A DNA stretch of 7,985 nt. Source: Paracoccaceae bacterium (GTDB lineage Bacteria; Pseudomonadota; Alphaproteobacteria; Rhodobacterales; Rhodobacteraceae). Positions within the stretch are counted from its first letter, which is position 1. Each line of letters starts with the position of its first letter. The stretch is taken from assembly GCA_025458985.1 (NCBI GenBank), contig JALORM010000066.1:1-7985 (forward strand), written 5' to 3'. The notes beneath the pieces were generated by a model. The model worked only from the letters and a program-made list of their open reading frames with translations, searched no databases and had not been told where the DNA came from. Below, one piece after another: positions 1 through 7,305 of this stretch. The position numbers and the translations under genes were made by a program.

Positions 1-435
1 CGAGGCCGGCGTGCCGGGCGTGACCCAGCCTTCTTCCCAGGCGGTGTCGGTGATGTACTTCTCGACCGAGCCGATCGTCACCGTGCCGTGACCCGACTGC
101 TCGATCACGCAGTTGCCTTCGCACAGACGGTCCTGCGGGCAGATGCGGCCGCAGATCTCCGGGAAGGTGTTGGTCGCCTGGCTGACCTCGTAGGCCTCGC
201 GCAGGCGGCCCTCGGCGGTCAGCCGCAGCCAGTCGGGGATGTTGTTGTGCAAGGGGCAATGGGTCTGGCAATAGGGGACGCCGCACTGGCTGCAGCGCCC
301 GGCCTGTTCCTTCGCCTTCTGGTCGGCGTACTCGGCGTAGATTTCGTGGAAATCCTCGCGGCGCAGGCTGGGAGGCCGCTTTTCGGGCATTTCCTTCGCC
401 ACGGTCACGAACTGGAGCATGCGTTCCTTGGCCAC
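1..435 (-). CDS. gltD: Glutamate synthase (NADPH) small subunit, N-terminal part
   Basis: GltD is the FAD/NAD(P)H-binding subunit of glutamate synthase; it passes electrons from NADPH to the large GltB subunit, which makes glutamate from glutamine and 2-oxoglutarate in the cytoplasm. The first 145 codons are present and the rest lies beyond the left edge. They contain the two cysteine clusters typical of the N-terminal [4Fe-4S] region: C48-x2-C51-x4-C56-x3-C60 (with CSQCGVPYCQTHCP) and C95-x3-C99-x5-C105-x3-C109 (within FPEICGRICPQDRLCEGNC). I chose GTG at 435 as start because GGGAGG lies about 9 bases before it and the resulting MAKERMLQFV start is usual for the family. The next in-frame ATG, at 420, would leave the ribosome site too far away. 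It is divergent from uppP across a 223-bp gap. The related N-terminal domains of dihydropyrimidine dehydrogenase and other GltD-like proteins are alternatives, but the residues seen fit true GltD well. Confidence 0.95.
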   Translation of the reverse strand, partial: MAKERMLQFVTVAKEMPEKRPPSLRREDFHEIYAEYADQKAKEQAGRCSQCGVPYCQTHCPLHNNIPDWLRLTAEGRLREAYEVSQATNTFPEICGRICPQDRLCEGNCVIEQSGHGTVTIGSVEKYITDTAWEEGWVTPGTPAS

Positions 436-658
436 CGGCCCGGTCCTCCCACGGAATCCCTGAAGCGCCCAGATACTGCATCGCGGCGGACAGTAAAAGT
501 CAGATATACTGACCTAAAGGAAGATTTCCGCGAGGGCGGAGTGTCCCTCTCGCCACCGCCGCAAGGAATAAAGGGAACTCTTGCTGACCTATAACCCCTC
601 TTTCGCGTGCAGTCCGTTCCACTAGGATGCGCGCAAAACCCGGACAGGCCCGCGCTTC
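436..658. promoter_or_regulatory. Divergent gltD/uppP intergenic region
   Basis: This gap must hold the promoters of gltD (minus) and uppP (plus). It is more A+T rich than its surroundings between about 485 and 530 and between 560 and 605. I could not find a pair of good -35/-10 hexamers for either gene. TATACT at 505-510 (plus) looks like a -10 box but has no matching -35, and TATAAC at 590-595 likewise. The clearest signal is the inverted repeat at 499-513, listed separately. No small gene with a convincing ribosome site was seen. Confidence 0.5.
499..513. promoter_or_regulatory. Perfect inverted repeat, candidate operator
   Basis: The sequence GTCAG-ATATA-CTGAC is a perfect 5+5 bp inverted repeat with an AT-only centre. 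A second, nested pair overlaps it: CAGTA at 491-495 with TACTG at 507-511. It lies 64 bp upstream of the gltD start and 146 bp upstream of uppP and covers a TATACT -10-like hexamer. A dyad of this size over promoter-like sequence suggests a binding site for a dimeric regulator, more likely serving gltD. It does not resemble the NtrC site (TGCAC...GTGCA). The regulator is unknown to me. Confidence 0.45.
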
Positions 659-1462
659 ATGTCGCTGTTCTACCTCTTCGTCCTTGCCGTCGTGCAAGGC
701 ATCACCGAGTTCCTGCCGATTTCCTCCTCGGCCCACCTTGTCCTCCTGCACGAGATGGGCGGCCCCACGGGGGACGACATCGCGCTCGACGTCGCGGTGC
801 ATCTGGGATCGATCCTCGCGGTCGTCATCTACCTGCGCGAAGAGGCTTCGCGCGCCTTTCGTGGGCTGTTCGCGCTGCATCGCTGGCGAGTGTCGGACGA
901 GGGGCGGATGGCGCTGGCGCTGATCGTGGCCACGGTGCCCGCAGTCATCGCGGGGACCGTGATCGCGGTCATGGGCTGGGCCGAGGTGCTGCGCGACATC
1001 CGCGTGATCGGCTGGACGATGATCCTCTTCGGCCTCGCGCTCTACGTTGTCCACCGGATCGCCCCCGAGACCCGCCGGCACGCAGACTGGGGCCTCGGCT
1101 CTGCGGTCAAGCTCGGTCTCTGGCAGGCGGTGGCGCTGATCCCGGGCGTCTCGCGGTCGGGGATCACGATGACCGCAGCCCGTGCCATGGGCTACGAACG
1201 GCACGCCGCGGCGCGGATCTCGATGCTGATGTCGATCCCGATCACGCTGGCCACCGGCGCGGCGCTTGTCCGCGACGTCGGCGAGGCCGACGCAGGCTCG
1301 GGTCTGCTGGTCTCGGCCCTCATTGCCGCCGCCCTGGCCTTCGTGGCGGCCTATGCGGCTCTGGCGCTGATGATGAAGTTCCTCAGCAGGGTCAGCTTCA
1401 CGCCCTACGTGATCTACCGGGTGATCCTGGGGGTCGTTCTGCTGGCAATCGCCTACGGCTGA
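659..1462 (+). CDS. uppP: Undecaprenyl-diphosphatase (UppP/BacA)
   Basis: This integral membrane enzyme removes one phosphate from undecaprenyl diphosphate so that the lipid carrier can be reused for peptidoglycan and other envelope polymers; overproduction gives bacitracin resistance in other bacteria. The 267-residue length is normal. The family's first motif is clear: QGITEFLPISSSAH at residues 13-26, giving the (E/Q)xxxE residues Q13 and E17 and the conserved H26. The second motif is PGVSRSGITMTAAR from P162, with S165 and R166 as the catalytic-loop residues. Hydrophobic stretches fit a multi-pass protein (about 3-20, 44-58, 84-105, 115-131, 187-204, 216-239, 251-266). ATG 659 begins exactly at the conserved N-terminus; the ribosome site (GGACAGG at 642-648) is weak. 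The gene stands alone, divergent from gltD and convergent with dnaJ. Confidence 0.97.
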   Translation: MSLFYLFVLAVVQGITEFLPISSSAHLVLLHEMGGPTGDDIALDVAVHLGSILAVVIYLREEASRAFRGLFALHRWRVSDEGRMALALIVATVPAVIAGTVIAVMGWAEVLRDIRVIGWTMILFGLALYVVHRIAPETRRHADWGLGSAVKLGLWQAVALIPGVSRSGITMTAARAMGYERHAAARISMLMSIPITLATGAALVRDVGEADAGSGLLVSALIAAALAFVAAYAALALMMKFLSRVSFTPYVIYRVILGVVLLAIAYG

Positions 1463-1485
1463 TGCGTGACGGCGTCTCCGGGCGC

Positions 1486-1507
1486 CGATCCTTCGCCAGA
1501 AGGATCG
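1486..1507. terminator. Hairpin just after uppP, possible terminator
   Basis: A 9-bp perfect stem (CGATCCTTC 1486-1494 with GAAGGATCG 1499-1507) closes a GCCA loop, starting 24 bases after the uppP stop. No T-run follows, so if it stops transcription it is not a textbook intrinsic terminator. It may instead be a degenerate first member of the hairpin array that follows it. Confidence 0.5.
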
Positions 1508-1510
1508 CCC

Positions 1511-1678
1511 CGGCCCACGGCTCGCGCCTCGGGCGTTCGCGGCTCGGAACGCTCCACCGGAACGTTCCGTCGCGGCCCCAGGCCGCGACCGCCGCTGCCC
1601 CGGCCCTCGGCTCGCGCCTCGGGCGTTCGGGCCTGAAATCGGTCCACCGGACCGATTTCGCCGGGCACAAGGCCCGGC
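1511..1678. repeat. Tandem 90-bp repeat of structured hairpin units
   Basis: Two units lie in tandem at exact 90-bp spacing. Each opens with a 29-base block (1511-1539 and 1601-1629) that matches at 28 of 29 positions (A/T difference at the seventh base), containing CTCGCGCCTCGGGCGTTCG. Each then has an inner hairpin with an ACC loop. In unit 1 it is CGGAACGCTCC 1545-1555 with GGAACGTTCCG 1559-1569 (one mismatch); in unit 2 it is GAAATCGGTCC 1635-1645 with GGACCGATTTC 1649-1659 (perfect). A second hairpin follows: GTCGCGGCC 1569-1577 with GGCCGCGAC 1581-1589, and GCCGGGC 1660-1666 with GCCCGGC 1672-1678. The stems differ between units but pairing is kept. The array fills the gap between the convergent uppP and dnaJ and may act as a two-way terminator. 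I do not recognise a named repeat family. Confidence 0.8.
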
Positions 1679-1684
1679 CGGCCC

Positions 1685-2845
1685 TCACCCCTTCATCCCG
1701 TCCCAGAAGCTTTTGACCTTGCGGAAGAAGCTGGAGCTTTCGGGGTTGTTGTCGGCGTCGATCTTCTCGAACTCGCGCAGAAGCTCCTTCTGGCGCGGGG
1801 TCAGGTTCACCGGCGTCTCGACCGCCAGTTCGATGAACATGTCGCCCGACATCGCCCCGCGCAGCGCCGGCATCCCCTTGCCGCGCAGCCGCATCTGCTT
1901 GCCCGATTGCGCGCCCGGCGGCACCTTCACGCGGCTGCGGCCGCCGTCGATGGTGGGAACCTCGACCTCGCCGCCCAGTGCCGCGGTCGCGATGCTGAGC
2001 GGCACGCGGCAGAACAGGTTGACGCCGTCACGCTGGAAGATCGGATGCTCGGCCACCTCGATGAAGATGTAGAGGTCGCCCGCCGGCCCGCCGCGCAGGC
2101 CTGCCTCGCCCTCGCCGGCCAGCCGGATGCGGGTGCCGGTCTCGACGCCCGCGGGGATGTTGACCGACAGCGAGCGGTCCTTCTCGACCCGGCCGGCGCC
2201 CTGGCAGACCTTGCAGGGGTTCTTGATGATCTGGCCGAGTCCCGAGCAGGTCGGGCAGGTGCGTTCGACCGTGAAGAAGCCCTGCTGGGCACGAACCTTG
2301 CCCATGCCGTTGCAGGTCGGGCAGGTCACGGGCTCGGCCCCGCCTTCGGCACCGGTGCCCGAACACGCGGCACAGGCGACCGAGGTCGGAACCGAGATCG
2401 TCTTCTGCACGCCCCGGAACGACTCTTCCAGCGAAACGCGCAGATTGTAGCGCAGGTCCGACCCGCGGGCCGCCCGCTGGCGCCCGCCGCCGCCCTGGCC
2501 GCGCATGAAGTCGCCGAAGAGGTCGTCGAACACATCGGAAAACGCGCTGGCGAAGTCGCCGTTGCCATAGGCACCGCGGCCGCCCGCCGCGCCCCGCGCC
2601 CCGGCCGCGCCCATGCCGCCATCGAAGGCCGCATGGCCGAAGCGGTCGTAGGCGGCCTTCTTGTCGGGGTCCTTCAGCGCATCGTAGGCCTCGTTCACTT
2701 CCTTGAACGCGGCCTCGGCGCCGGGGTTGTCCTTGTTGCGGTCGGGATGGAGTTCCTTGGCCTTCTGACGGTAGGCCTTCTTGATCTCGTCGGCCGAGGC
2801 GCCCCGGCCCACGCCCAGGACCTCGTAGAAGTCACGCTTCGCCAT
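1685..2845 (-). CDS. dnaJ: Chaperone protein DnaJ (Hsp40)
   Basis: DnaJ delivers unfolded proteins to DnaK in the cytoplasm and stimulates its ATPase. The 386-residue protein has the full type I layout. The J domain spans about residues 4-70 with the HPD tripeptide at 33-35. A Gly-rich linker follows at about 76-125. The zinc-binding region has four CxxCxGxG repeats, at C158/C161, C175/C178, C197/C200 and C211/C214. The C-terminal substrate-binding domains run from about 220 to 350, followed by a tail ending KSFWDGMKG. ATG 2845 is supported by GAGAGG at 2855-2860, 9 bases upstream, and by the family start MAKRDFYEVLGV. It lies 74 bp behind dnaK and is probably transcribed with it from the heat-shock promoter at 4946-4974. 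Its 3' end faces uppP across the hairpin array. Confidence 0.99.
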   Translation of the reverse strand: MAKRDFYEVLGVGRGASADEIKKAYRQKAKELHPDRNKDNPGAEAAFKEVNEAYDALKDPDKKAAYDRFGHAAFDGGMGAAGARGAAGGRGAYGNGDFASAFSDVFDDLFGDFMRGQGGGGRQRAARGSDLRYNLRVSLEESFRGVQKTISVPTSVACAACSGTGAEGGAEPVTCPTCNGMGKVRAQQGFFTVERTCPTCSGLGQIIKNPCKVCQGAGRVEKDRSLSVNIPAGVETGTRIRLAGEGEAGLRGGPAGDLYIFIEVAEHPIFQRDGVNLFCRVPLSIATAALGGEVEVPTIDGGRSRVKVPPGAQSGKQMRLRGKGMPALRGAMSGDMFIELAVETPVNLTPRQKELLREFEKIDADNNPESSSFFRKVKSFWDGMKG

Positions 2846-2871
2846 TCACCACGCCCTCTCGGCACGGAAGC

Positions 2872-2898
2872 GGCCGGCCCGCATGTCGCAGACCGGCC
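2872..2898 (-). other. Intercistronic hairpin between dnaK and dnaJ
   Basis: In the dnaK-dnaJ message the arms GGCCGG (2898-2893) and CCGGCC (2877-2872) can form a 6-bp GC stem with a 15-base loop, in the 74-bp spacer and 12 bases before the dnaJ ribosome site. There is no T-run. It could limit readthrough or protect the dnaK message end, which would give less DnaJ than DnaK, but the stem is short and chance is possible in DNA this GC-rich. Confidence 0.35.
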
Positions 2899-2919
2899 AC
2901 AGGGGATCGCCCGTCACGC

Positions 2920-4833
<1,914 letters not shown>

Positions 4834-4871
4834 TGCTCTTACCTCTTTCCTTCGGCGATGTTTGGAGCCAG

Positions 4872-4886
4872 GCCCCCCTTGGAGGC
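4872..4886 (-). other. Small hairpin in dnaK leader
   Basis: In the dnaK leader RNA, GCCUCC (4886-4881) can pair with GGGGGC (4877-4872), including one U-G pair, around a 3-base loop. It ends about 24 bases before the ribosome site. On its own it is a weak structure; it is listed because it lies between the promoter-proximal hairpin at 4911-4930 and the ribosome site. Confidence 0.3.
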
Positions 4887-4910
4887 ACCCGTCCCCGATC
4901 CCAGAGATGA

Positions 4911-4930
4911 GGCCGGGTGTCGGCCCGGCC
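4911..4930 (-). other. GC hairpin near 5' end of dnaK leader
   Basis: A perfect 7-bp inverted repeat, GGCCGGG (4911-4917) and CCCGGCC (4924-4930), surrounds a 6-base centre. If transcription begins about 4938-4940, this hairpin lies 8-10 bases from the 5' end of the dnaK-dnaJ message, where it could protect the RNA from decay. It does not match the CIRCE element (TTAGCACTC-N9-GAGTGCTAA), so it is not an HrcA site. The role is inferred. Confidence 0.45.
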
Positions 4931-4945
4931 GGCTTGACTGGGCGT

Positions 4946-4974
4946 ATATAAGGGGGGGCATTTGGGCCTGCAAG
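4946..4974 (-). promoter_or_regulatory. RpoH (sigma-32) heat-shock promoter of dnaK
   Basis: Read on the minus strand there is CTTG (4974-4971), an 18-base spacer, then CTTATATACG beginning at 4952. This fits the alphaproteobacterial sigma-32 consensus CTTG-N17/18-CYTATNTNNG at every fixed base. Transcription should start near 4938-4940, giving a leader of about 105 bases before dnaK. The position directly upstream of dnaK is as expected for a heat-shock operon. The -35 lies only 22 bp before the divergent alkB start, so RNA polymerase bound here could interfere with alkB expression. Confidence 0.85.
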
Positions 4975-4996
4975 GCGCGTGAAGGGCTGCCCAACG

Positions 4997-5629
4997 ATGA
5001 AAAACCGAGTCGTTTCCGCGCCTCGGGGCAGTCCGCTGGACCTTGGCGGGGTGGCGGTATGGCCCGGGTGGTTCGACGCCGGTGCGCAGGCGGCACTGGT
5101 GGACGACATCCGCACCGTCGCGCGCTCTGCCCCGTTCTTCCGGCCGGTCACGCCGCGCGGCCAGCCGATGAGCGTGCGGATGACGTCTGCAGGGCGCTAT
5201 GGCTGGGTTTCGGACCGTCGGGGCTACCGCTATGCGCCGCGGCATCCCTCGGGCGCGGACTGGCCGCCGATCCCTCAGGCCGTGCTTGCGCTCTGGCACG
5301 AGGTCACGGGGCTGGACCGCGCGCCCGACTGCTGCCTCGTCAACTTCTACGGCGAGGGCGCCCGAATGGGGCTGCACCAGGACCGCGACGAGGCGGATTT
5401 CTCCTGGCCGGTGGTGTCGGTCTCGCTGGGCGACGACGGGCTCTTCCGTGTTGGCGGACAGACGCGCGGCGGACGGACCCAGAGCCTGTGGCTGAAGTCG
5501 GGCGACGTGGCGGTCCTGGGCGGGGCGGCGCGGCTGGCGTTCCACGGGGTCGACCGCATCCGCTTCCGTTCGTCGCCGCTGTTGCCCGAAGGCGGGCGGA
5601 TCAACCTGACGCTGCGGATGGTCGACTAG
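4997..5629 (+). CDS. alkB: AlkB-family 2-oxoglutarate/Fe(II) dioxygenase
   Basis: AlkB enzymes repair 1-methyladenine and 3-methylcytosine in DNA or RNA by oxidative demethylation, using Fe(II), 2-oxoglutarate and O2. The 210-residue protein has all the signature residues: the iron ligands H127-Q-D129 and H183, and RxNxTxR for 2-oxoglutarate and substrate (R201, N203, T205, R207). LVNFYGEGARMGLHQDRDE at about 114-132 matches the region before and through the HxD motif. The length (216 in E. coli) and motif spacing fit the bacterial AlkB group. I prefer ATG 4997, with GAAGGG 10 bases upstream, over the in-frame GTG at 4979, which has only a weak AAGG. It is divergent from dnaK and alone in its unit, with a terminator hairpin 96 bp after the stop. 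No Ada-type control site was seen. Confidence 0.93.
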   Translation: MKNRVVSAPRGSPLDLGGVAVWPGWFDAGAQAALVDDIRTVARSAPFFRPVTPRGQPMSVRMTSAGRYGWVSDRRGYRYAPRHPSGADWPPIPQAVLALWHEVTGLDRAPDCCLVNFYGEGARMGLHQDRDEADFSWPVVSVSLGDDGLFRVGGQTRGGRTQSLWLKSGDVAVLGGAARLAFHGVDRIRFRSSPLLPEGGRINLTLRMVD

Positions 5630-5725
5630 GGCCGGGCCGAGGCGGCAGCGCCCCGGGAGGGTGTCGTGCCGCAGGGGTGTCGCGCTCGGCTCTGCACGTG
5701 CGCCCGATGACGCCTCGTGCGCGGC
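5630..5725. other. Spacer after alkB, no gene seen
   Basis: This GC-rich spacer between the alkB stop and the terminator hairpin holds two short direct copies of GGGTGTCG (in GGAGGGTGTCG and AGGGGTGTCG) and a small palindrome GCACGTGC at 5694-5701. I see no coding frame with a ribosome site and no promoter. Confidence 0.4.
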
Positions 5726-5755
5726 CTGTCCCCGGGGTCGGCCGGGGACAGTCTT
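5726..5755 (+). terminator. Intrinsic terminator of alkB, possibly two-way
   Basis: A perfect 10-bp stem, CTGTCCCCGG (5726-5735) with CCGGGGACAG (5742-5751), encloses a 6-base loop and is followed on the plus strand by TCTT, a short T-rich tail. It lies between the convergent alkB and the SH3-domain gene, 4 bases past the stop of the latter. On the minus strand no T-run follows, so it is a better terminator for alkB, although the stem could end or protect the other message too. Confidence 0.75.
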
Positions 5756-6376
5756 CTACTGTTCGAGCGTGCAGCAGCCCGAATAGCTTTCGGTGCCCGA
5801 CGGTCCGGCCAGGAACATGTGCAGCGACAGGCCCATCACCCGGTCGCTCATCCCGTCGCTGCAGGCCTCGGCGCGGATCAGGGCGAAGCCCGGGCCCCGC
5901 GGCCCGCCAAGGCCGATCCCCACGGTGCTCGGCCGGTCGAAGGCGGGGCTCGTCAGGGTGCGGGGAAGGGTGTCGGACCCCTCTCCCATCCGTTCCAGCC
6001 GAAGCGGCGCCCCGGCGGGCGGGATCGCCAGCGACCAGAACGGTTCCGTTCCGTAGCAGGCAAGCGGGCGCACCATCGCGTGCCAGGGCGGCCCCGGCTC
6101 GGCCGCGAGGTAGCGCATGGCCACCCAGGCCGTGCCCTCGGCCACGTTCACACGCCCCCAGCGCCCGTCGGGCGTCGTCTCGACCACCTCGATTCCGGCC
6201 GCACCCGGGGCGAGCGCCCCGACCGCCTCCGCGGTCGCCGAAGGTCCGGCCCGCAAGTTCAGCCTGTCGCCCGCGGCGACGCCGGTCACGGCGTGAAGCG
6301 CAGGCAGATCCTGCGCCGCGGCGGACTGCCCGAGCGCAATCGCGAGGAGGGCGGCCGCCCGCCTCACTGACGCCAT
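5756..6376 (-). CDS. Secreted SH3-like domain protein with COG3650-like C-terminus
   Basis: The 206-residue protein begins with a signal peptide (MASVRRAAALLAIALGQSAAA, probable cleavage after A21), so it is likely periplasmic. Residues about 30-90 form a bacterial SH3 (SH3b) domain: RLNLRAGPS at 38-46 and GRWGRVNVAEGTAWVAMRYL at 71-90. The C-terminal part has CYGTEPFWSLAI (107-118), CSDGMSDR (172-179) and GCC (200-202), the pattern I associate with the uncharacterised COG3650 family; C107, C172, C201 and C202 may form disulfides after export. The start at ATG 6376 overlaps the end of the upstream permease gene by 13 bp and has no clear ribosome site, suggesting translation coupled to the permease. 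Its function is unknown; SH3b domains often bind peptidoglycan or other envelope polymers, so an envelope role is inference. Confidence 0.85.
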   Translation of the reverse strand: MASVRRAAALLAIALGQSAAAQDLPALHAVTGVAAGDRLNLRAGPSATAEAVGALAPGAAGIEVVETTPDGRWGRVNVAEGTAWVAMRYLAAEPGPPWHAMVRPLACYGTEPFWSLAIPPAGAPLRLERMGEGSDTLPRTLTSPAFDRPSTVGIGLGGPRGPGFALIRAEACSDGMSDRVMGLSLHMFLAGPSGTESYSGCCTLEQ

Positions 6377-7179
6377 GAGAACGAGGCGTTCTTGCCGGTG
6401 AAGTACTCGCCCAGAAGCCCGATCGTCAGCAGCGCGAGCGAGAAGTAGAGCGGGTAGGTCATCGTGGTGTTGTGCGGGGTGTAGTTGAGGAAGGTGTAGC
6501 CGCGCGCCTGGTCGATGGTGTGGAACAGCGGGTTCCAGAGAAAGTAGGGCAGGACGAGTGCCGGCATGTTGTTGGCAAGGAACATCTTGCCGGACGCCAG
6601 CATGTTCGCCCGCTGGTACACGGTCTTGGCGAGCGTCACCGGCTTCTCGGCCCAGGGCTTCGCCGCCCGGAACACCATCCCGACCGCGCAGCCCGAAAGC
6701 CAGGCCAGGAGGAAGGCGGCAAGCACGCCCACCGGATCCTCGATGCTGACCGGTGTGAAGGCCGCGTGGTAGACGAACAGGATGACCAGCGCGCTCATGA
6801 TCTGGACATAGAGCGTCGACAGCGCCGAGGCGGTGATCGCCACGATCGTGTTCATCGGCATGTGCTGCATCAGGCCCGAGGTCGAGGATGCCGCGCCGAA
6901 GACCGCGCCGGTGGCCTGGATATGCGTCTTGAAGAGGAAGACGCCGGTCATAATGTACAGCAGGAAGTCGCCCCGGACGGCCGCCTGGCGCCCGCCGAAC
7001 ACCGACATGAGCAGGGCGAACAGCATGATCAACACGACGGTCTGGAAGATGTTGATCAGAACGCCCAGGCTGCCCGAGCGGTGGCCTGCGCGGATCGACT
7101 GCACCGTGTAGTGATAGATGAGCTCCATCTGCCCCAGGGCAGAGCTTCGGGTCGTCCGGTGGACGCGCTGCTCGAACAC
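6364..7179 (-). CDS. ABC-2 type permease, polysaccharide export (Wzm/KpsM-like)
   Basis: This 271-residue inner-membrane protein resembles the membrane subunits of ABC transporters that export capsule or O-antigen polysaccharide. It has a polar N-terminus (about 1-35), hydrophobic stretches at about 38-60, 72-90, 111-139, 149-172, 203-216 and 244-261, and typical family sequence around WNPLFHTIDQAR (215-226), which follows a YQRANMLASGKMF stretch (188-200). The start is GTG 7179: an in-frame TGA lies just 9 bases upstream, so no longer form is possible, and TGAGG precedes the GTG by about 4 bases; M18 (7128) is the alternative. A strong promoter lies upstream at 7250-7278. No ATPase partner or glycosyltransferase is next to it, so its ABC subunit must be encoded elsewhere. 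It is co-transcribed with the overlapping SH3 gene. The substrate cannot be told from sequence. Confidence 0.85.
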   Translation of the reverse strand: MFEQRVHRTTRSSALGQMELIYHYTVQSIRAGHRSGSLGVLINIFQTVVLIMLFALLMSVFGGRQAAVRGDFLLYIMTGVFLFKTHIQATGAVFGAASSTSGLMQHMPMNTIVAITASALSTLYVQIMSALVILFVYHAAFTPVSIEDPVGVLAAFLLAWLSGCAVGMVFRAAKPWAEKPVTLAKTVYQRANMLASGKMFLANNMPALVLPYFLWNPLFHTIDQARGYTFLNYTPHNTTMTYPLYFSLALLTIGLLGEYFTGKNASFSWRQ

Positions 7180-7228
7180 GTGGCCTCATCCCGTCAGGTG
7201 CCGGTCCCGCCTTCCTGGCAGGGAAACC

Positions 7229-7257
7229 TTGCCGATCCCTTGAAGCCTGATCATAAG
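7229..7257 (+). promoter_or_regulatory. Candidate sigma-70 promoter of cysQ
   Basis: TTGCCG (7229-7234) and CATAAG (7252-7257), 17 bases apart, each match 4 of 6 consensus bases. Transcription would start near 7264, giving a leader of about 40 bases. The -10 box overlaps the -10 box of the divergent permease promoter. The match is modest, so the position is tentative. Confidence 0.4.
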
Positions 7258-7278
7258 TGGCGCGCGCGAGCATGACAA
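7250..7278 (-). promoter_or_regulatory. Sigma-70 promoter of the permease/SH3 operon
   Basis: On the minus strand TTGTCA (7278-7273) and TATGAT (7255-7250) are separated by 17 bases, each matching 5 of 6 consensus positions. Transcription should begin near 7243, about 64 bases before the GTG start of the permease. This is the best housekeeping-type promoter in the window. The leader can form an imperfect small hairpin (GGCAAGG with CCCTGCC, 7234-7218). Confidence 0.7.
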
Positions 7279-7305
7279 CAAAACGGCAACCGGGAGGCGC
7301 GGGCC

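Noticed and set aside
500..1204. A 234-codon minus-strand frame opposite uppP
   Set aside because: His/Arg/Asp-rich antisense shadow of a clear membrane-protein gene.
1463..1684. CRISPR array in the repeat region
   Set aside because: Only two repeat copies, 90 bp apart, and the intervening sequence is itself palindromic; no cas genes are present.
607..1716. A 369-codon plus-strand frame over uppP and the hairpin repeat
   Set aside because: It is out of frame with uppP, Arg/Pro/Gly-rich, and runs through the palindromic repeat; a compositional shadow.
4911..4930. CIRCE/HrcA operator upstream of dnaK
   Set aside because: The inverted repeat is GC-only with a 6-base centre and shares no sequence with TTAGCACTC-N9-GAGTGCTAA.
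4945..4952. TATATAAG as a plus-strand -10 box for alkB
   Set aside because: No -35-like hexamer lies 16-18 bases upstream; the same bases are explained as the minus-strand RpoH -10. TTGACT at 4934-4939 also lacks a matching downstream -10.
4834..5151. Possible 106-residue N-terminal extension of DnaK
   Set aside because: The open frame merely continues through the RpoH promoter and into alkB; the family start and ribosome site fix ATG at 4833.
6377..7273. Possible long N-terminal extension of the SH3 protein
   Set aside because: The frame overlaps the permease gene out of frame; the signal peptide beginning at 6376 marks the true start.
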